Positions 16,129-24,722 of a DNA stretch of 64,000 nucleotides are shown in pieces. Every line of letters begins with the position of its first letter. Within the stretch, counting starts at the first letter, position 1. This DNA comes from JADJLQ01 sp034439915. Its GTDB lineage: Bacteria; Bacteroidota; Bacteroidia; Chitinophagales; Saprospiraceae. Where the stretch lies: contig JAWXBI010000101.1 of the NCBI GenBank assembly GCA_034439915.1, positions 1-64,000 of the forward strand, written 5' to 3'. Below the pieces are notes generated by a model, which saw nothing but the letters and a program-made list of their open reading frames with translations, had not been told where the DNA came from and searched no databases. The position numbers were made by a program, and so were the translations under genes.

Positions 16129-16767
16129 TTAGCGGGATGAGAAGAGCCCATAAATTTTACTGTCCACCAGATTGATTATTTTGCCCAGGTCTTCGGACCG
16201 GTTTATAAAATCCAGTTCATCAATAGGTACAATGAGTAATTCGGAAGGATATCCTTCAATCCAATCATCGTATTTTTTATTCAGTTTTTTGAGATAATCC
16301 AGGCTCATATTACCCTCATAGTCCCTTCCCCGCGTCTGGATATGGTCGACCAGGGTAGACACATTGGCTTTGAGGTAGATCATGAGGTCAGGCGGGTCGA
16401 TATGGGCTTCCATGGTGCGGAACAAATGCTGATAACTGTCAAAATCGCGTTTGGTCATCAACCCCATCTCATAAAGGTTGGGGGCAAAGATGTGGGCATC
16501 TTCATAGATGGTCCTGTCCTGAATCACCGGTTGTGTACCTGCCCGGATCGACAGGACCTGACGGTACCTACTGTGTAAAAAATGGATTTGCAGGTTAAAA
16601 GACCACCTGTTCATGTCGTAATAAAAATCGGACAGATAGGGGTTTTCGGAGGCATCTTCATACAACACTTCCCAACGATAATGTTTCGCCAGTTGAGTTG
16701 CCAGCGATGTCTTACCGGCACCAATATTTCCTGCAACGGCAATGTGTTTGATCGGATTAGACTGCAT
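16129..16767 (-). CDS. Deoxynucleoside kinase
   Basis: 212-residue P-loop kinase of the dCK/dGK family, which phosphorylates deoxynucleosides for nucleotide salvage. Walker A is GNIGAGKTSLA (near 13-23), and YEDASENPYLSDFY, the DRTIYEDAHIF lid-proximal motif and a TRGRDYEGNMS LID segment are all typical of bacterial deoxyadenosine/deoxyguanosine kinases. I chose the ATG at 16767; a TTG at 16779 would add four residues. The gene faces gatC across a short divergent region of 96 bases. Confidence 0.88.
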   Translation of the reverse strand: MQSNPIKHIAVAGNIGAGKTSLATQLAKHYRWEVLYEDASENPYLSDFYYDMNRWSFNLQIHFLHSRYRQVLSIRAGTQPVIQDRTIYEDAHIFAPNLYEMGLMTKRDFDSYQHLFRTMEAHIDPPDLMIYLKANVSTLVDHIQTRGRDYEGNMSLDYLKKLNKKYDDWIEGYPSELLIVPIDELDFINRSEDLGKIINLVDSKIYGLFSSR

Positions 16768-16863
16768 ATCCCGTTGCAAGATAAGGCTTCACTTTGAAAC
16801 CGGGTAAAAGTTTAAAATCGTACCTTTAGCGATCATTTCAGGGCTCTTATCTAATATTTTATC

Positions 16864-17154
16864 ATGGAAATAAACCGCGATCTAATTTTAAAGCTTGAAT
16901 CTTTAGCCCAATTGGAATTGACTGATTCAGAACGGGTGCATATGCAAACAGATCTGCAAAACATTCTTCAGATGGTAAACAAACTCCGGGAAATTGATAC
17001 CGACGGACTGGAGCCTTTGGTCCATATGGGGACGACACAGGTTTTCCTCCGGGAAGATGTTTCCGGTACCCAGTTAACCACGGCACAGGCTTTACAAAAT
17101 GCCCGGGTAAAAGATGATCATTATTTCTTAGTTCCTAAAGTAATCGAACAATGA
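16864..17154 (+). CDS. gatC: Asp-tRNA(Asn)/Glu-tRNA(Gln) amidotransferase subunit C
   Basis: 96-residue GatC, the small linker subunit that wraps GatA and GatB in the enzyme converting misacylated Glu-tRNA(Gln) and Asp-tRNA(Asn). Recognisable are [40 protein letters not shown] and the C-terminal LREDVSG...[10 protein letters not shown], close to the family consensus ending. gatA and gatB are not nearby in this window. Its TGA overlaps the next ATG (ATGA), tying it to an ABC ATPase. Confidence 0.93.
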   Translation: MEINRDLILKLESLAQLELTDSERVHMQTDLQNILQMVNKLREIDTDGLEPLVHMGTTQVFLREDVSGTQLTTAQALQNARVKDDHYFLVPKVIEQ

Positions 17155-17873
17155 GTGCATTAATTGAAATTGAGAACCTGACCAAGACCTACATCATGGG
17201 AATGGATACCGTCGAGGCATTAAAAGGCGTCAATCTCCAGATTTTTAAAAATGAATATACCGCGCTCATGGGTCCCTCCGGAAGCGGTAAATCCACCCTA
17301 ATGAACCTTTTGGGCTGTCTGGATTCTCCCACCAGTGGATCTTATCACCTCAATGGCAATGATGTAAGCCGGATGAATGACAGCGAACTGGCCGAAATCA
17401 GAAATAAAGAAATCGGATTTGTATTTCAGACATTTAATTTATTGCCCCGTCTGAGTGCTTTGGATAATGTGGCTCTCCCGCTGATTTACGCTGGTCAAAG
17501 TAAATCCCGCCGGTTGGAGCGGGCGGAGTATGTCCTTGAAATCGTAGGGCTCGGTGACCGTATGACCCATAAGCCAAATGAACTTTCCGGGGGCCAACGA
17601 CAACGAGTGGCTATTGCCAGGGCTTTGGTCAATAATCCAAGCATCATTCTCGCTGATGAACCTACGGGAAACCTGGACTCCAAGACCAGTGATGAGATCA
17701 TGAGGATTTTTGAAGAGATCCATACCCAGGGTAATACCATCATCCTGGTCACCCACGAATACGATGTTTCCATACACGCTCACCGTATAGTCCGGTTAAA
17801 GGACGGAGCAGTGGAATCCGACCAACTGAATCCCCAGGTCGTAAAATACGGGGTGAGGGCGACCATGCGGTAA
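17151..17873 (+). CDS. MacB/LolD-type ABC transporter ATP-binding protein
   Basis: 240-residue ATPase. Walker A is [15 protein letters not shown] (about 42-55), Q-loop [18 protein letters not shown], signature [17 protein letters not shown], Walker [16 protein letters not shown], and switch His in VTHEYDVS. The GNLDS and VEALKGV motifs place it in the MacB/LolD/FtsE group, which drives permeases for lipoprotein release, macrolide or peptide export. No permease gene is adjacent; it must partner with a protein encoded elsewhere. Translation is coupled to gatC by a 4-base overlap, an arrangement seen in other Bacteroidota as far as I recall. Confidence 0.92.
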   Translation: MSALIEIENLTKTYIMGMDTVEALKGVNLQIFKNEYTALMGPSGSGKSTLMNLLGCLDSPTSGSYHLNGNDVSRMNDSELAEIRNKEIGFVFQTFNLLPRLSALDNVALPLIYAGQSKSRRLERAEYVLEIVGLGDRMTHKPNELSGGQRQRVAIARALVNNPSIILADEPTGNLDSKTSDEIMRIFEEIHTQGNTIILVTHEYDVSIHAHRIVRLKDGAVESDQLNPQVVKYGVRATMR

Positions 17874-17891
17874 AACCTGTTGAATTCTATA

Positions 17892-18515
17892 TCAAAAAGA
17901 TATTCCGTTGGAGATTTGTTGGATAAAGTACTGGAACAAAGCGGGTTTCAACAAAATGGTGAAGATAAATCCAAACACGGCACCCCAGAAATGCGCTGTA
18001 TGATCAATAAATCCATGTCCCTTACGGGCGGCGTAGCTGGAGTACAATAAAAACAGGATTGAAGCAATGATGCCCGGTATGGGTATTACATAGAATAATA
18101 ATAATTTTACCCAGGGATAAAAAATTACAAAAGAAAACATGACCCCTGATACGGCTCCGGATGCCCCTACGCTGGCAAATGTAGCATGGTCCTGATGTTT
18201 GTGATAGGTCATGAGGTTGGCAAATAAACCAGCCAATAAATACAACAACAGATAAAATACGCTTCCAGCCGCAGATCCAAAAAGGGACATAAACTGGTTC
18301 TCCACGAGTGTACCGAAACTATAAAGAGCATACATGTTTAATGCCAGGTGGATATAATCTCCATGTAAAAACATTCCGGAGAGCAACCGGATATATTCTG
18401 AGCCTCTTTTTTCAATATAGGGCCAGTGTTTTAATTTTTCCATCATGTCAGGCCTTTGAAAAGCTTGCCAGGAAATGATGATATTGATGGCTACAAGGAG
18501 AAGGGTTACAGACAT
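17892..18515 (-). CDS. Rhomboid-family intramembrane serine protease
   Basis: 207 residues with six predicted membrane helices. The catalytic serine is in GASGAVSGVMFSF (TM4) and the histidine in IDHTAHFWGAVFG (TM6); LSGMFLHGDYIHLALNMYAL supplies the conserved HxxxN region of TM2. Rhomboids cleave membrane proteins within or near the bilayer; substrates here are unknown. It is compact, with no extra cytoplasmic domain. Convergent with the ABC ATPase gene, 18 bases apart, and 21 bases downstream of rlmH, so probably co-transcribed with rlmH. Confidence 0.92.
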   Translation of the reverse strand: MSVTLLLVAINIIISWQAFQRPDMMEKLKHWPYIEKRGSEYIRLLSGMFLHGDYIHLALNMYALYSFGTLVENQFMSLFGSAAGSVFYLLLYLLAGLFANLMTYHKHQDHATFASVGASGAVSGVMFSFVIFYPWVKLLLFYVIPIPGIIASILFLLYSSYAARKGHGFIDHTAHFWGAVFGFIFTILLKPALFQYFIQQISNGISF

Positions 18516-18536
18516 ATGGTTTGAGTTTGACCTGGA

Positions 18537-19010
18537 TTAATGGTTGTGGTAGGGCTCGTTTTTCAAAATAGAGCAGCCCCGGTAAATTTGTTCGAGTATA
18601 AAAAGCCGAACCATATCGTGGTTGAGTGTCATAGCAGATAAAGACAGTTTTTCTTTTGCCAGAGCATAAATTTTTTCATGGAAACCATAGGCCCCGCCAA
18701 TCAGGAAAATGACCCTTTTATAGGAGGATATTAAAAATCTGTTGAGGTAAGCTGAAAAAGCAACCGAGGTGAAAGACCTGCCTTTTTCATCCAATAATAC
18801 TAAATAATCATCCGGTGATAACCTGGACAAAATCAGTTCAGCCTGAAGTTGAAGGGATTTGTTTCTATCCGCAGATTTGATTTGTTTAGTTTCAGGCAGG
18901 ACCATAAATTCAAAGGGGAGGTAGTGTTTGATTTTTCGTTGATAATGATTTACCCCTTCCTCTAAATAATTGTGGGATGATTTACCAATTGCCCAGACTT
19001 CCAATTTCAT
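18537..19010 (-). CDS. rlmH: 23S rRNA (pseudouridine-1915-N3)-methyltransferase RlmH
   Basis: 157-residue SPOUT methyltransferase that methylates pseudouridine 1915 in helix 69 of 70S ribosomes. The hallmarks are DYLVLLDEKGRSFTS, FLIGGAYGFHEKI, LNHDMVRLFILEQIYRGCSI and the terminal EPYHNH. Length equals the family norm (about 155-160). It lies 8 bases after the GH13 gene and just before the rhomboid gene. Confidence 0.96.
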   Translation of the reverse strand: MKLEVWAIGKSSHNYLEEGVNHYQRKIKHYLPFEFMVLPETKQIKSADRNKSLQLQAELILSRLSPDDYLVLLDEKGRSFTSVAFSAYLNRFLISSYKRVIFLIGGAYGFHEKIYALAKEKLSLSAMTLNHDMVRLFILEQIYRGCSILKNEPYHNH

Positions 19011-19018
19011 TGGGTTAA

Positions 19019-20410
19019 TTAATTGCTGTATACCTGGTATTCCCAGGGTTTGAGCATGATTTTCTGGTCTTTGGTAAATGCCATAGTTTTTCCGCTGAAG
19101 ATTTCTTTGGTTTCGGGGATATCCTGGTTTAATACCACGGATTGATTTTTATTGGATAAGTTGAGGATGACGATTAAACGTTCTCCATCTTTTTCTTTTT
19201 TAAAGGCATATACTTGCCGATGGACTCCGATTTTCTCCAGGGGTACCCCTGCAGCGCCATTGCCCATGGCTTTATTTTGCTGTTTAAGATCAAATAAGGC
19301 CTGGTAAAAATCATTATAGGCATATTTTTTCCACCCAATAGAATCTTTGTCAAAAAAAGCTAACCGTTTTTTGAGCGGTTCTTCCTGGCCACTGTAGAGC
19401 AGGGGCATACCATCAAAAGTAAATGCCAGGACGGCCATGGTTTTATGCGCGGCTCCCATACGTTCAAACTCAGTGCCGGACCATGAATTTTCATCGTGAT
19501 TTGAGGTAAAGTAAATGTGGTAACCTTTATTGTTTTTCATTCGATCGTTGACGAGCAAAGAGTCAATGTCCTGCGCGTGTTTTTTTCCTTTGGCGATATC
19601 GTTAAACAAATGGTGAAAATCCCATCCATAATCACAATCCAACGATCCGTTGTTTCTGAATTGAGGGGTCTGACTTTCCCCCAAAAGTAAAACCGGTTTT
19701 ATCGTGCGTAAACTATCGGAGACCGATTTCCAAAATTCCGCCGGTACATTATGGGCAACATCAAAACGGTAACCATCGATATCAAAATCACTGATCCAAT
19801 ATTGCATGGCATCCAATTGCGCCTGTCGCATTTCGTGATTGTCATAATTGAGATCAGCGACGTCGGTCCAGCCCCATGACTTACCGGTAGCAGGGTCGAT
19901 AGGGTCTATAATATTGCCGGCTGAATCCTGGGTATAATAATCGGGGTGTGATGTGATCCACACATGGCCCCACCCCGTGTGGTTGGGTACCCAGTCGATT
20001 ATTATTTTCATGCCCGCAGCATGGGTTTTTTCCACCAGATTTTTAAAATCCGTCTTGGTTCCGAATTCAAGATTCGTTTCCATAAAATCGGTTACACTGT
20101 AATAACTGCCGAGGCTGCCTTTCCTTTTTTCTTCACTGATCGGAAATATCGGCATCAACCATAAAATGTCAACACCCATTTTAGCCAGACGATCCACATG
20201 GTTGCCAAATGCTGCAAAAGTGCCTTCCGGGGTGTACTGCCTGATATTGACCTCATACATTACAGCCTGGTCATCCCAATCCGGATTTTCGTGTTTTACA
20301 GCTGCAGTCCTTGCATCGGCAGCCGGACCCGCTTCGACGTTTTTGGTAGAATTTTTACAAGCTATTACACTCAGGAAAAGTAGAGCAAAAATCAGCCTAT
20401 TGAAATACAT
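19019..20410 (-). CDS. GH13 alpha-amylase-family lipoprotein
   Basis: 463 residues beginning with a lipoprotein signal (LLFLSVIAC, Cys18). The four conserved GH13 regions are present: IIIDWVPNHTGWGH (I), YRFDVAHNVP with nucleophile Asp217 (II), LLGES with acid/base Glu245 (III) and FTSNHDENSW with Asp306 (IV). It should hydrolyse or rearrange alpha-glucans at the cell envelope. SusG-type amylases usually sit with SusC/SusD; none is here, so it appears to act alone. Followed closely by rlmH. Confidence 0.92.
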   Translation of the reverse strand: MYFNRLIFALLFLSVIACKNSTKNVEAGPAADARTAAVKHENPDWDDQAVMYEVNIRQYTPEGTFAAFGNHVDRLAKMGVDILWLMPIFPISEEKRKGSLGSYYSVTDFMETNLEFGTKTDFKNLVEKTHAAGMKIIIDWVPNHTGWGHVWITSHPDYYTQDSAGNIIDPIDPATGKSWGWTDVADLNYDNHEMRQAQLDAMQYWISDFDIDGYRFDVAHNVPAEFWKSVSDSLRTIKPVLLLGESQTPQFRNNGSLDCDYGWDFHHLFNDIAKGKKHAQDIDSLLVNDRMKNNKGYHIYFTSNHDENSWSGTEFERMGAAHKTMAVLAFTFDGMPLLYSGQEEPLKKRLAFFDKDSIGWKKYAYNDFYQALFDLKQQNKAMGNGAAGVPLEKIGVHRQVYAFKKEKDGERLIVILNLSNKNQSVVLNQDIPETKEIFSGKTMAFTKDQKIMLKPWEYQVYSN

Positions 20411-20438
20411 GGTTTTGGATTTTAGTGGTAAATGTAAT

Positions 20439-22064
20439 TTAAATAAGACTTACAGAAAGGCTGGTATGATCCTGAAAATTTTTTTTGAGCCATTTTTCCA
20501 AACGGTCCACCAGATTGACCGCTTTGATCATACGCAGATAGGATATGATAGATTGGACTTGCACCTGGGACGGTGGCCCGACGTGATGGTCAAGGTAAGA
20601 CCGGAGCTGAACCTGATACATAGATTCCAACCATTCCGGATCAATATTTAAAAATTTTGCAGTGATGGATTTTAATAAATCAAGGGTAATATGGGATTCG
20701 ACCAGGGATCTGCCTTCATCAACCATGTCATGCTGCAGGTAAAAACCGATTAATACGGATATGCGCCGCGGACTGGAGGATTGTTTTATCAATTGAGCAA
20801 CATGGGCAGGTTTGATCCCATGACTTAAGAGATAGTTGACATATTTTTCATCGGGTTGTGCAGTGAGAAGCCTGGAAGCGTAATCCATGGTAAAGTTTTC
20901 ATCGGGAAACCAGGTAAACAATTTTTCCATTAGCCTTACCTTCCAATATTCATCTTTCAGGCGGTTAACTAACCAGGGCCCAAGGGTTTTGGTATATTCC
21001 TTTTGGTGCCCCAACAACAATTCGAGGGCAGCCATCCACCGCATGGGTTCATAATGTGCCTCCAATGTACGGTCCAGTAAGGCCTGATTCTGATACCGGT
21101 AGGCAATCTTCAGCACGGCAACCAGTGGTACGGGATTATGCTCTTTTCTGTTTAGTTTTTCCAATAATTTTTGTTCCAGGATACTTTTTTGTTCCTCTTC
21201 CAGCCTGGGATATAAAAATTCAAAGAGGTTATGCGGGGAATGAATAAACGGATATCCGGGTTCACAAAACGTCGAAAAAAGTTTTTGTTCCATTTCTGCC
21301 CGGAAATCAGGAGCCAGATTAAACTCCGCTATATTTTTAATCCGTTGATGGAGTATAATCCAATACTTTTCAAATTCATTAAAATGGATATCCAGTTTCC
21401 GGTAAATGGACATATATTTTAATAACAATTCAAGGCAAATGGCATAAGCCTCTGTTGGATTATCCAAAGCGATCAGATCTTCAGCCTGCAGCAACAATTC
21501 CTCACTTAGCCAGAATAAAGAAGCAAGCGCCGGTTTGGGTAACTTTCCGTGCGCATTGGGTACTAATCGGGCCATCCCTTTGATCAGGTCGCGGTATTTA
21601 TCCGAAGGCGAGGCAACGTGTATCCTGGAGGCAAAATGTAATTTTAGTGCCTGACCAAAATGTTTATTAGTCCTCGCATATCGTTGCAGGAAACGGTCCA
21701 GATCGTCTTTAGGCACCTGATGCAGAATAGAAGATATGGTGATTTTTGCTGGCCACGAACCAACCGGGGCGGGAGGCAACTCCAGTTTACTCCTTCGATA
21801 CAGGATCACCGCTGCGACCAGGTGCCTGCACAATGGTTTTTTGGGTTCCGTGCAATCGCATCGGTATTGACTCACGTATTTCCTGCCAAACACTAATTCC
21901 GCTTCAATCGCTCCTGTCGATGGAGAAGAGAAGTTGATTTTATAAATATTTTGATCTACACTTTTTAACGCGTCAGGCAGGCTTTCTTCAGCCAATTCAT
22001 ATCCTGATTGGAAGAGTTCGGGATCGATAAAGTTTTCAATATAATTCCAATCTGGTTTTGCCAT
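20439..22064 (-). CDS. SWIM zinc-finger domain protein
   Basis: 541 residues. Near the N-terminus (about 73-95) is a SWIM signature, YRCDCTEPKKPLCRHLVAAV, with CxC and CxH zinc ligands. The rest is predicted alpha-helical, like many SWIM proteins of bacteria, and has no enzyme motif I recognise. SWIM domains bind DNA or proteins and in Bacteroidota often accompany SNF2 helicases or MoxR/VWA ATPase genes; none is adjacent here. The family's precise role is unknown. Confidence 0.8.
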   Translation of the reverse strand: MAKPDWNYIENFIDPELFQSGYELAEESLPDALKSVDQNIYKINFSSPSTGAIEAELVFGRKYVSQYRCDCTEPKKPLCRHLVAAVILYRRSKLELPPAPVGSWPAKITISSILHQVPKDDLDRFLQRYARTNKHFGQALKLHFASRIHVASPSDKYRDLIKGMARLVPNAHGKLPKPALASLFWLSEELLLQAEDLIALDNPTEAYAICLELLLKYMSIYRKLDIHFNEFEKYWIILHQRIKNIAEFNLAPDFRAEMEQKLFSTFCEPGYPFIHSPHNLFEFLYPRLEEEQKSILEQKLLEKLNRKEHNPVPLVAVLKIAYRYQNQALLDRTLEAHYEPMRWMAALELLLGHQKEYTKTLGPWLVNRLKDEYWKVRLMEKLFTWFPDENFTMDYASRLLTAQPDEKYVNYLLSHGIKPAHVAQLIKQSSSPRRISVLIGFYLQHDMVDEGRSLVESHITLDLLKSITAKFLNIDPEWLESMYQVQLRSYLDHHVGPPSQVQVQSIISYLRMIKAVNLVDRLEKWLKKNFQDHTSLSVSLI

Positions 22065-22178
22065 AATCTAACCTATAAAGTTAATCTAAAATAGGTCAGC
22101 TTACAACCCGTATGTCCGGGTTCCCTGGAGCAGGGGTATTTTCCAGATTTACCCAATTTTAAAAGGAATGGTCGAAAC

Positions 22179-23852
22179 TCAGGCTTTTGGAGTAGTGGCA
22201 GTTCCGGTAAATACTTTTGATCCTTTCATTTTAGACGCAGCTTCCAGTGCTTTCACGGCATTGACATAGGACCCCGACTTGCAGAGTTGGCTCAACAGTA
22301 CGGTCTCGGATGAACCCGGTTTATTAACCTTTATATTGGAGACATTCCCATTTTTTAATATTGCTTTTTTGACTTGTTTGGCACTCAGTTTAGGATAATA
22401 GGATCGGATCAAAGCAGCCACCCCAGCCATCACCGGAGAAGCCATGCTGGTGCCATCTGCAAATTCGTAGTTATTATCAGGGGCTGTACTGTAGATCCGC
22501 ACTCCGGGAGAAAATATATCTACTGACTTTTTACCGTAATTCGAAAAGGAGGCTACCATGTCCGATCCGATAGTAAAAGAAAGGGCACCGACATCCAACC
22601 AGTTTTTAACTTCTTTTTTTACAAATAGCCCTTTGCGGTCAAGGGTTTTGACCGGGTAATGGGTGGTTTCATCGTTATCTTCTCCGGCATTGCCTGAAGC
22701 ATGCACCAATAAAACATCATGTTTTTCGGCATATCGAATGGCATCGTCCACCGCTTTTTTGTAAGGTGATTCGCCTTTGCCAAAGCTCATATTGATCACT
22801 TTGGCTCCTTGGTCAACAGCATATCGTATAGAGTTGGCCACATCCTTGTCCCGCTCATCTCCATCCGGTACTGCCCGCAGAGCCATTATTTTTACATTGG
22901 CAGCCACGCCGTCCATACCAATACGATTGTCCCGAACGGCAGCAATAATGCCGGCTACGTGAGTACCGTGAAATGCATCAGGTCCTTTTACATCGTTGTT
23001 GCCATAAAAACGTTCGTTGATGTTTTCGTACGTGTCACCTACAATTTTTCTGGAATCAAAATCCGCGTTGTATTGGTATAAAAACTTTGCTTCCAGGTCA
23101 GCCCGGGGCCCGCTGTATTGTTGTTTGATGGATTGATTAATCTGGTCAAAGGAGTTGAGATAAGGCTGTTCTTCCAGCACACTCAACAAAATTTTTTGCC
23201 CAATATTGACATACATATTGCTCGTAGTATCAATTCGTTCCAGGTTGGTTTTATTAAGCGGCAAAGAACCTAATTCTTTTTTAACCGCATCCACTACTTC
23301 AAGCAGGATGGTCTCGTTGCGACGCAGGTCTTTCCACTGGGCCTCTGCATCAGCCCGTTTGCCTTCAATGTTTTTTTCCAGGTCGAGGTATTTTTGGTGT
23401 TCTGCTTTGGCTGCTGCATCTAATTTGGTCACATCGGCATGCAGGTATTTTTTCCTCCAGGTACCCAGTGTTCGGGTGGCTTCATAGGTATCATGGTGTA
23501 CATTGGCCCCGGACGCATTACCAATAAAATTCCAACCGTAAATATCATCGATGTACCCGTTTTGATCATCATCTTTTCCATTGCCGGGAATTTCTTTGGG
23601 ATTGACCCATATATTTTGTTTGAGGTCCTCGTGTTGTACATCAACACCCCCATCAATAACTGCAACTATAACCTGATAAGAGGGCTTCCCTTTCAGAATG
23701 GTTTTGTAGGCTTCATCTGCACTTACTCCGGGCATTTTACTCTCGGGATCTTTTAGTTGCCAATTGATCAGGTGCTGCGGGTCATATTGGGCAACCAGAG
23801 GTTGCTTGAAAAGCAGGAAAACAGTAATAATTATTCCTAGTGAAAATTTCAT
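22179..23852 (-). CDS. Secreted S8 subtilase
   Basis: 557 residues with a signal peptide ending near AQ (residues 1-22). The triad is Asp67 (VIVAVIDGGVDVQHEDL), His295 (FHGTHVAGIIAA) and Ser469 (GTSMASPVMAGVAALI), with oxyanion Asn in HASGNAG. Between Asp and His is an unusual insertion of about 150 residues (roughly 125-280) that is charged and partly coiled-coil. No type IX C-terminal sorting domain is seen, and there is no obvious inhibitor prodomain, so it is probably Sec-exported and periplasmic or released. A -7 box (TAATTTTG) lies 22 bases upstream. Confidence 0.92.
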   Translation of the reverse strand: MKFSLGIIITVFLLFKQPLVAQYDPQHLINWQLKDPESKMPGVSADEAYKTILKGKPSYQVIVAVIDGGVDVQHEDLKQNIWVNPKEIPGNGKDDDQNGYIDDIYGWNFIGNASGANVHHDTYEATRTLGTWRKKYLHADVTKLDAAAKAEHQKYLDLEKNIEGKRADAEAQWKDLRRNETILLEVVDAVKKELGSLPLNKTNLERIDTTSNMYVNIGQKILLSVLEEQPYLNSFDQINQSIKQQYSGPRADLEAKFLYQYNADFDSRKIVGDTYENINERFYGNNDVKGPDAFHGTHVAGIIAAVRDNRIGMDGVAANVKIMALRAVPDGDERDKDVANSIRYAVDQGAKVINMSFGKGESPYKKAVDDAIRYAEKHDVLLVHASGNAGEDNDETTHYPVKTLDRKGLFVKKEVKNWLDVGALSFTIGSDMVASFSNYGKKSVDIFSPGVRIYSTAPDNNYEFADGTSMASPVMAGVAALIRSYYPKLSAKQVKKAILKNGNVSNIKVNKPGSSETVLLSQLCKSGSYVNAVKALEAASKMKGSKVFTGTATTPKA

Positions 23853-23874
23853 ATCACAAATAACTCCAATTCAC

Positions 23875-23882
23875 CAAAATTA
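23875..23882 (-). promoter_or_regulatory. -7 box of the subtilase gene
   Basis: TAATTTTG on the minus strand, 22 bases before the subtilase ATG. No good -33 TTG at the standard distance. Confidence 0.4.
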
Positions 23883-23968
23883 GATGATGGATTAACCCAT
23901 TTTAACATATAATTCACTTGATTCATTGCCAAATGGGTAAATATGACCGTATGCTGGGAAAGATTAGA

Positions 23969-23976
23969 TAATTTTG
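23969..23976 (+). promoter_or_regulatory. -7 box of the outer-membrane barrel gene
   Basis: TAATTTTG, ending 30 bases before the ATG at 24007. It fits TAnnTTTG, with no clear -33 element. Confidence 0.4.
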
Positions 23977-24006
23977 CCTGAATTTTTATCGTTAGCTAAT
24001 GGTCCC

Positions 24007-24681
24007 ATGAAAAAGGTATTATTGCTGTTGCCCTTGTTTTCCCTGATCTTTACCAGATCGACAGGCCAGAATATTCAGATCGGCGGAATGTTGGGGGCGA
24101 CCTTACTGCAAGGCGACTATCCCTCTTATTCATTTGGAGACACCTTTCGTATCCTGGCAAATCCCGGATTTGGAATTTTTATCCGCAGGCCGGTCAACCA
24201 GTCTTTTGGTATAAAAGCCTCTGTTTATTTTTCGTCTTTTGCCGGTGATGACCATTTGAATCCAGTATTATTAGGTAGTCGCACCCCCACAGATTTTAAA
24301 TACTCGTTTATGGAATTTCAGGTTAGCGGTGAATATTATCCGTTTCATTTTAATTTCATACAAAGACAAGCATCCTTTTTTGTAATGAGTGGAATATCAG
24401 CAACCAAAACTACCATCAATAATACCGATATCAGTGAGGATTGTCCATTGTTCAACCTTAATATTCCATTTGGCGGTGGTTTTCGCCTGCAGGTGAGTGA
24501 GTTGTTGCAAGCTACTCTTCAGGCCGAAGTATCCATGAGTTTTAGTGACTGCCTGGATGGATATCATGGGTTTACCAATGTAAAGGACCTTTATTCTTCC
24601 ATTAAATTGGGTATTTCATACGGTATAGTGCCCGAAGCAAATAAGGGAAAAGGTAAATCCATAGGCTGCCCGGCGTTCTGA
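24007..24681 (+). CDS. Outer-membrane beta-barrel protein, unknown
   Basis: About 224 residues starting MKKVLLLLPLFSLIFTRSTGQ, a Sec signal peptide. The mature part has alternating hydrophobic residues and Gly-rich turns (MLGATLLQGDYPSYSFGD, FGIFIRRPVNQSFGIKASVY, FGGGFRLQVSELLQATLQAE) typical of an 8-10 strand porin-like barrel found widely in Bacteroidota. An upstream ATG at 23974 overlaps the candidate -7 box and precedes the signal, so it is rejected. Function unknown. Confidence 0.75.
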   Translation: MKKVLLLLPLFSLIFTRSTGQNIQIGGMLGATLLQGDYPSYSFGDTFRILANPGFGIFIRRPVNQSFGIKASVYFSSFAGDDHLNPVLLGSRTPTDFKYSFMEFQVSGEYYPFHFNFIQRQASFFVMSGISATKTTINNTDISEDCPLFNLNIPFGGGFRLQVSELLQATLQAEVSMSFSDCLDGYHGFTNVKDLYSSIKLGISYGIVPEANKGKGKSIGCPAF

Positions 24682-24722
24682 AATTGACGACTCTCTAAAA
24701 ATTCTGGATCTTTGTTGTCGAC

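Noticed and set aside
17151..17873. LolD itself for the ABC ATPase beside gatC
   Set aside because: No LolC/LolE permease is adjacent, so only the MacB/LolD group can be supported.
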